From the NCBI GenBank assembly GCA_029204225.1, contig CM055095.1, forward strand, positions 26,024,503 through 26,088,502: DNA of 64,000 bases, written 5' to 3'. The position numbers were made by a program, and so were the translations under genes. The notes below the pieces were generated by a model. The model was not told the origin of the DNA and made no database searches. It saw only the letters and a list, made by a program, of their open reading frames with translations. Below, piece after piece: positions 59,641 through 64,000 of this stretch. Every line of letters starts with the position of its first letter. Within the stretch, counting starts at the first letter, position 1. This DNA is from Diphasiastrum complanatum. Its lineage: Eukaryota; Streptophyta; Lycopodiopsida; Lycopodiales; Lycopodiaceae.

Positions 59641-60904
59641 CTTGTCCGGTTCTCCTGGTTCGGCAAGATTAATTGGTTGTGTCCTAGTTGGGCCATCGTA
59701 AACATCTTTCGATTCTGGCACCTGGTCTTCGGGTTCACGATGTGCTTTAGGTAACATGATAATCACATCATTTAGTGTATAGCGTTTAAAATATTTGGGC
59801 ATATCATACTGGACTACATCTGTTTGTTCCTTTTCAAAAGGACTTGTCTTGGATCTTCGCTTAGCCTTCTTAGCAGGAACCGATCGTGGAGGTGATGACT
59901 TCCGAGATGATGATGTCTTGCTAGAATTCTGACTTGTAGAATCATCCTTGACTTTTCCTTTGCCTTTATCCAGTAAGGGTGGCACATTTTTTGAATCAAT
60001 CTTTTGAGGAGGATTTTCCCATTTCAGGACCGTATTATAATGTTGCTTGGCTTGTTTCTTCGTCATTGATCCTGTGATCCTGTCTTCCTTCAATATAACT
60101 GCTTAGTGTTGGTTCGTCAGGAACATTACGCACTCCAAATCTGGTTGGATCCATATGATCTAGAATCTGCTCATCAGTAAGTTCTGCATTGTCATCATAA
60201 GTCAAGGCATGACTTACAGGAATGAGGTCATCTTCAATCGGATCTGGTATAGGTTCCGTTGATATCCAAGCTACATTCAACACATTCAATGGAAAAGTGA
60301 TCGGTGTATCCAAGGTTCGATCCAATAATAAAATCTCACTCAAATCTGACTGATTATCTTGTTGATACATATATCCTGCTATACAATCAATCGTTGCAAG
60401 AGCTTCATTCCAGTTGATAGTATCTGTTTGAGAATCGTAATGACTTCCCAAATTTTTCTTTGGTCGGTCACAAGTATGGTCTGTTGTTGATGAATCATCA
60501 TCCTCTTTTTGAAACACTAGTTTGATAGTCCAAGTTGCAGGATCAACTTTGACTGCACGTTCTCGATTTTCAAAAGTGATTATTCCTGTACCCCAGTTAT
60601 GAATTACTTGCGCAACTCCTAACCATGGACGTCCCAATAGGACTCGGTAGACATTTGGTGCTTCTGGTAAGTCCATTACTACAAAAGTAATGACACACTG
60701 TACTCCCGCAATTCTGATAGGTATATCTTCAACCATTCCTTGCAGACGAACTGTCGTTTGATCAGCTATCTTAATGGCAAAAGTCACAGGCTTGATCTTT
60801 GTAAGGCCCCATTTTTCACATAGCTTTGTAGAAATCAGGTTAACTCCTGAACTACCATCTATCACAGCTGCTTCCTTAGGGAATTGTCTATGTTGTATCG
60901 ACAA
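59641..60904 (-). pseudogene. Gypsy aspartic protease and linker
   Basis: On the - strand: AAVIDGSSGVNLISTKL (about 60875-60825) is the retropepsin active site with Asp kept and the usual DSG or DGG turn written DGS. Then a flap-like IKIADQTTVRLQGMVEDIPI, and NVYRVLLGRPWL near the domain end. A linker with INWNEALATIDC and VLNVAWISTE follows. A frame change at about 60090 leads into a Ser/Lys-rich stretch, then MPKYFKRYTLNDVIIMLPKA, which leads into RT. Confidence 0.85.
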
Positions 60905-60928
60905 AGTGATATTTTTTTGTTCGCTTTT

Positions 60929-62854
60929 CTAAGCTGCTCCGACATGGAGTACTTCATTAGATTCTTCAAATCCAGCACAAAAAAATGGCTCTTGATGGAC
61001 TTCTAAAACTGCTTGAGCTAACTTTTGTGCTAAGACTTCTTTTGCTTTTGGCACCAACTTCAGGAACTCTCCCAATGAAATATTGATCTTGCTAGACAAA
61101 ATATTCATGAGCAACTATAATTGCGACACTTTTGGTTCAGTTTGAAGGGTTCTTCATGATGATGCAACTGATCATTCCTATCTGTACGTGAATTCCTTGG
61201 TGGCTGCAATTGTGAAGAACGTACTTCGGCTGTTGCCTTAGCAGCTTCAAGCTCCTCTTCTTCTTCTTGCAGATGTTTAATCCACTGTCTCATATCCTGA
61301 TATCTTCTTTTTTCTGCATGAAGATTTTGATAGACTCCAGATGCTGTTGGTATATCAGTTATCGGTATAGAATCAACAAGTACTAGATCCGCTACTGGTT
61401 CTTTCTGCTTTTGTGCTCTGGTGACCACCATCAAGGGTACACTTGATTTATTTTGAGGTACTGGTCTTTGCTTGATTGTTATCAAATTTACAGGAGCTGT
61501 AGTTGGTGGTGGCTTCGGTCTTGTTGGACAATCTTTATAGCAATGCCCATAACCATAGTCATGACAGAATGGTACAAATTTTTCTTTATTTGGACATTCT
61601 GCAACTTTGTGATTTTCTCCACATGCAAAGCATCCAAGTGGTGCTCTGTTCCAATTTCTAGATGCTTGTTGTTGCACAACAGCATAAATAGCATAATGCT
61701 CTGAAGATCCACCTTCTTGATCATTACCATAGTTCCATTGCTTGGTACTTCTGTACGGTTCTGGTTCCATGAAATTAGTAGGAGGAGCGGACTGCTTTGG
61801 TGGGGCAGGTAAGGCTAAACGTTTCGGGTATCCAAGAGCAGATTGTTGAGGTCTGGCTGCTGGATTTCCTCTATACTATGGTTCTCAATATCCCATTTGA
61901 ACATACAGTTGCTGAATTATCCAAGGATTAAAGTTGTAAAAGGCAGTTGCATGATCAAGCGAATTGCACAAATGGCGTACACTGATTTCCATTCGGTTTT
62001 TCAATTGAGGACACTCATTCACTGTGTGATTTCTTGTACAAATAGAACACTAGACATTTTTCCTGGTAGGAAATGTCTTCGCAAACTTCTCAGGTTCTTT
62101 GTTCGCTTTTCCATGGAAATTTTCCAATGCTTTGATCTTCTCATCAAATTGCAACTGCAATTTTTCCATCTGTTTCTGCTGGTTCTTCCCGAGTTTCTTG
62201 AACTCATTGAGCATCATTTCTGCAGTAGCATTGACATTTGTTAATGCAATGGTGGTGGATGTTGTAGTGGTTTGCCCTGCTGTATAAGACAACATATTGA
62301 TATTCGGCTCATCATCTGAATCTTCATCCTCCTCCCGAATTGCATCATCCATAGCATTTTGCAACATACTCATTATGGCGTTTAAGCTCACGTTTGATCC
62401 GTTTAGGTAAACCTGACAAAAACCACATAATCATGGCATTTTCGTTAATCAGCTCAGGTTTGCACTCAGATTTGATTTGTTTCACCATTCATTGTAATAT
62501 CGAACCATTTCCTACTTTCTCATTTTAATTTTACTTAGAAGTAGGAAAGGATCTTCCATAAACTTTCGAGGTTTGAACTATGTGATAAGGGCTCTTTTAA
62601 CAATCTCCCAATCTGGACGTTCAGTTTCATCTTGATTATAGTACCAATTTTGTATTGCGCCTGTTAAGGCCATAGGAAAAAGTTTAAGTTTATCTTGGGA
62701 AAATATTTCGCCATAGACTTGGCAAGATTCAGCATAGATATGAAGAAATCAAACTGGATCTGTTAATCCATTGTATTTTTGGTAGATCCAAACAGGGTGC
62801 TCTTCTAACAATAATTGGATTGACTTCCTGAGGGGCACCTCCAGGGGCAGCCAT
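60929..62854 (-). pseudogene. Gypsy gag with multiple zinc knuckles
   Basis: The ATG at 62854-62852 gives MAAPGGAPQEVNPIIVRRAP. After a one-base shift (about 62790) a standard retrotransposon Gag core reads QDKLKLFPMALTGAIQNWYY and RPDWEIVKRAL, with a TGA near 62740. An acidic linker (62391 onward), a helical stretch and a TAG at 62050-62052 follow, exactly before the first knuckle CSICTRNHTVNEC. Further knuckles are CFACGENHKVAEC (about 61630) and a degenerate one, CHDYGYGHCYKDC, whose second Cys is Tyr. A Glu-rich helix and a short block (61114-60929) lead to the protease. Spacing CX2CX3HX4C is one residue shorter than the usual retroviral knuckle. Confidence 0.85.
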
Positions 62855-64000
62855 CTTCACAGATTCAAATCAAGCAGACAATGAGATTGGATCTAGATTT
62901 TTTGATAAAAAAAACTATCTCAGATCAGATCTGCTAGATCTATTTTACTTTTCAAGAATCTGATTTCTATATCGTGAAAAAGATTTCAAAATTCAATCAA
63001 TCAATATTTCTCAAAAATAAAAAATTTCTCAGAATCCAAATCAGACTGTATCAGATTCGACCCAAATTTTGACAGAGATTTGATCTAGAAAATCAGAACC
63101 TAAAAATAGAACTGGCGAAGGTTGGCTCGGCGAAGGTTCAATAATGCTATTTTTGGAAGAAGAAAAAAAAAAAAAAAAAACTCTCTGATCAGACTTTTTT
63201 GACAGTTTCTATGAAAATAACCTTCGCCGAACTCTCAGACTAGAGATCTGACACAGATAAAGTTAGGGTAAATCCGACGAAGGTTTTCGACACAAAAAAC
63301 ATAGTTTGACGAGGGTAAAAATCAAGATTATCTATGATCTGGATAGGAAGAATGTTCGTCGAACTCAAAAATAGTATTTTACTATAAATAGAATGTTCTG
63401 GAAACTTGGCAAAGGTTTTGGTGAAGAATCAAGAGTAATACTGGTATTTTTGCAAAAAAGTGACTTTTTTTTGACAAAAATATGGCAATATGACAACTGA
63501 TCCTTTGAAAAAACCTTCTTTTTCTGGTAATAATCTTCGTCAACCTGGTAGTAGACAGATCTGAATCACACCTATGCACAGTGAATCAGACGAAGGTTCT
63601 TTTTCTATATTTTTAGGGTTTTGATGATTTTTTGGTGTTTTTTGATGATTTTTCTGATGTTTTTGAAAATCTGCTGGGAAGGATTGTTCGCCCTTCATAC
63701 TGAAGGTTTTTGATCAAAACCAAAGGTGTCTGCAACTCGACTGGAAGAGGGCAAAAAGTTATCGGCTCTAATGACGATTTTTGCCTCCTTTTGACCAAAA
63801 TCCGGCAGATTTGACCGATTTTTGTTGTTTTTTCTGATATCTCAGATCCAAATGGATCTTAAGATTGGTGATCTGAATAACTTTCTCTGTTTCACAATCA
63901 AATTAGATTTCAAACAAGCAAATCCACTCAAATCAAGCAAAATCACTCCAAAACTAACCCTAAATACAGATCTAATACTATTCATGCAACGACAAGATGC
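62855..64000 (-). promoter_or_regulatory. Gypsy 5' leader or LTR with repeated cgaaggtt motif
   Basis: Non-coding, upstream (- strand) of the gypsy gag ATG. ggcgaaggtt occurs at 63114 and 63129, its reverse complement at 63219-63230, cgacgaaggtt at 63275-63285, ggcaaaggtt at 63408-63417 and agacgaaggtt at 63588-63598, with weaker forms at 63309, 63354 and 63536. A poly(A) run lies at 63163-63180. No LTR border or primer binding site was pinned down. Confidence 0.45.

Overview
This is plant nuclear DNA. Three host genes can be modelled exon by exon with plant-type introns: a single-RRM RNA-binding protein (5590-7085, + strand), a MAP65/Ase1 microtubule bundler (24328-28623, + strand) and a pTAC16-like plastid Rossmann protein (31331-34883, - strand). 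For all three the exon sums are divisible by three and the reading frame is open throughout. The high load of LTR retroelements, a Penelope-type reverse transcriptase and long perfect (GA)n tracts fit a large repeat-rich genome, possibly a non-seed plant such as a fern. I cannot name the species from sequence alone.

Layout. 0-5.5 kb: a broken gag-like gene on the - strand with several unusual zinc knuckles, then non-coding DNA. 5.6-7.1 kb: the RRM gene. 8.4-12.3 kb: a perfect hairpin, a decayed LINE ORF1 and an unidentified acidic coding remnant. 13.3-16 kb: a copia pol with three stop codons and no frameshift. 16-21 kb: an island that does not look like a retroelement. It holds an unidentified coding stretch, a 70-bp tandem repeat with a hairpin, a highly divergent histone H3 gene or pseudogene with an H3-type N-terminus and complete histone fold, and a BAH-like gene. 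21.1-22.8 kb: a copia LTR with a large (CT)n expansion and another retroelement end. 24.3-34.9 kb: MAP65 and pTAC16-like, convergent and about 2.7 kb apart.

37-64 kb is a nest of retroelements. It holds four or more copies of a gag-only LTR element without recognisable pol, two of them forming a large inverted repeat around a Penelope-like RT. It also holds two copia 3' ends with definable LTRs, a gypsy family in two copies (50.3-55.4 kb, + strand; 57.9-62.9 kb, - strand), and a copia-gypsy mosaic with an internal inversion.

The most interesting observation is at 17623-18886 (- strand). The protein starts with the first eight residues of histone H3 (ARTKQTAR), has Gln in place of Lys9, carries a long RS/Q/P-rich tail and ends in an intact H3 fold of about 90 residues. 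It has a TATA box and lies beside a BAH-like gene on the same strand. Its tail contains four in-frame stops and one frame change, so it may be a decaying centromeric-type H3 variant or a gene with introns I cannot place.
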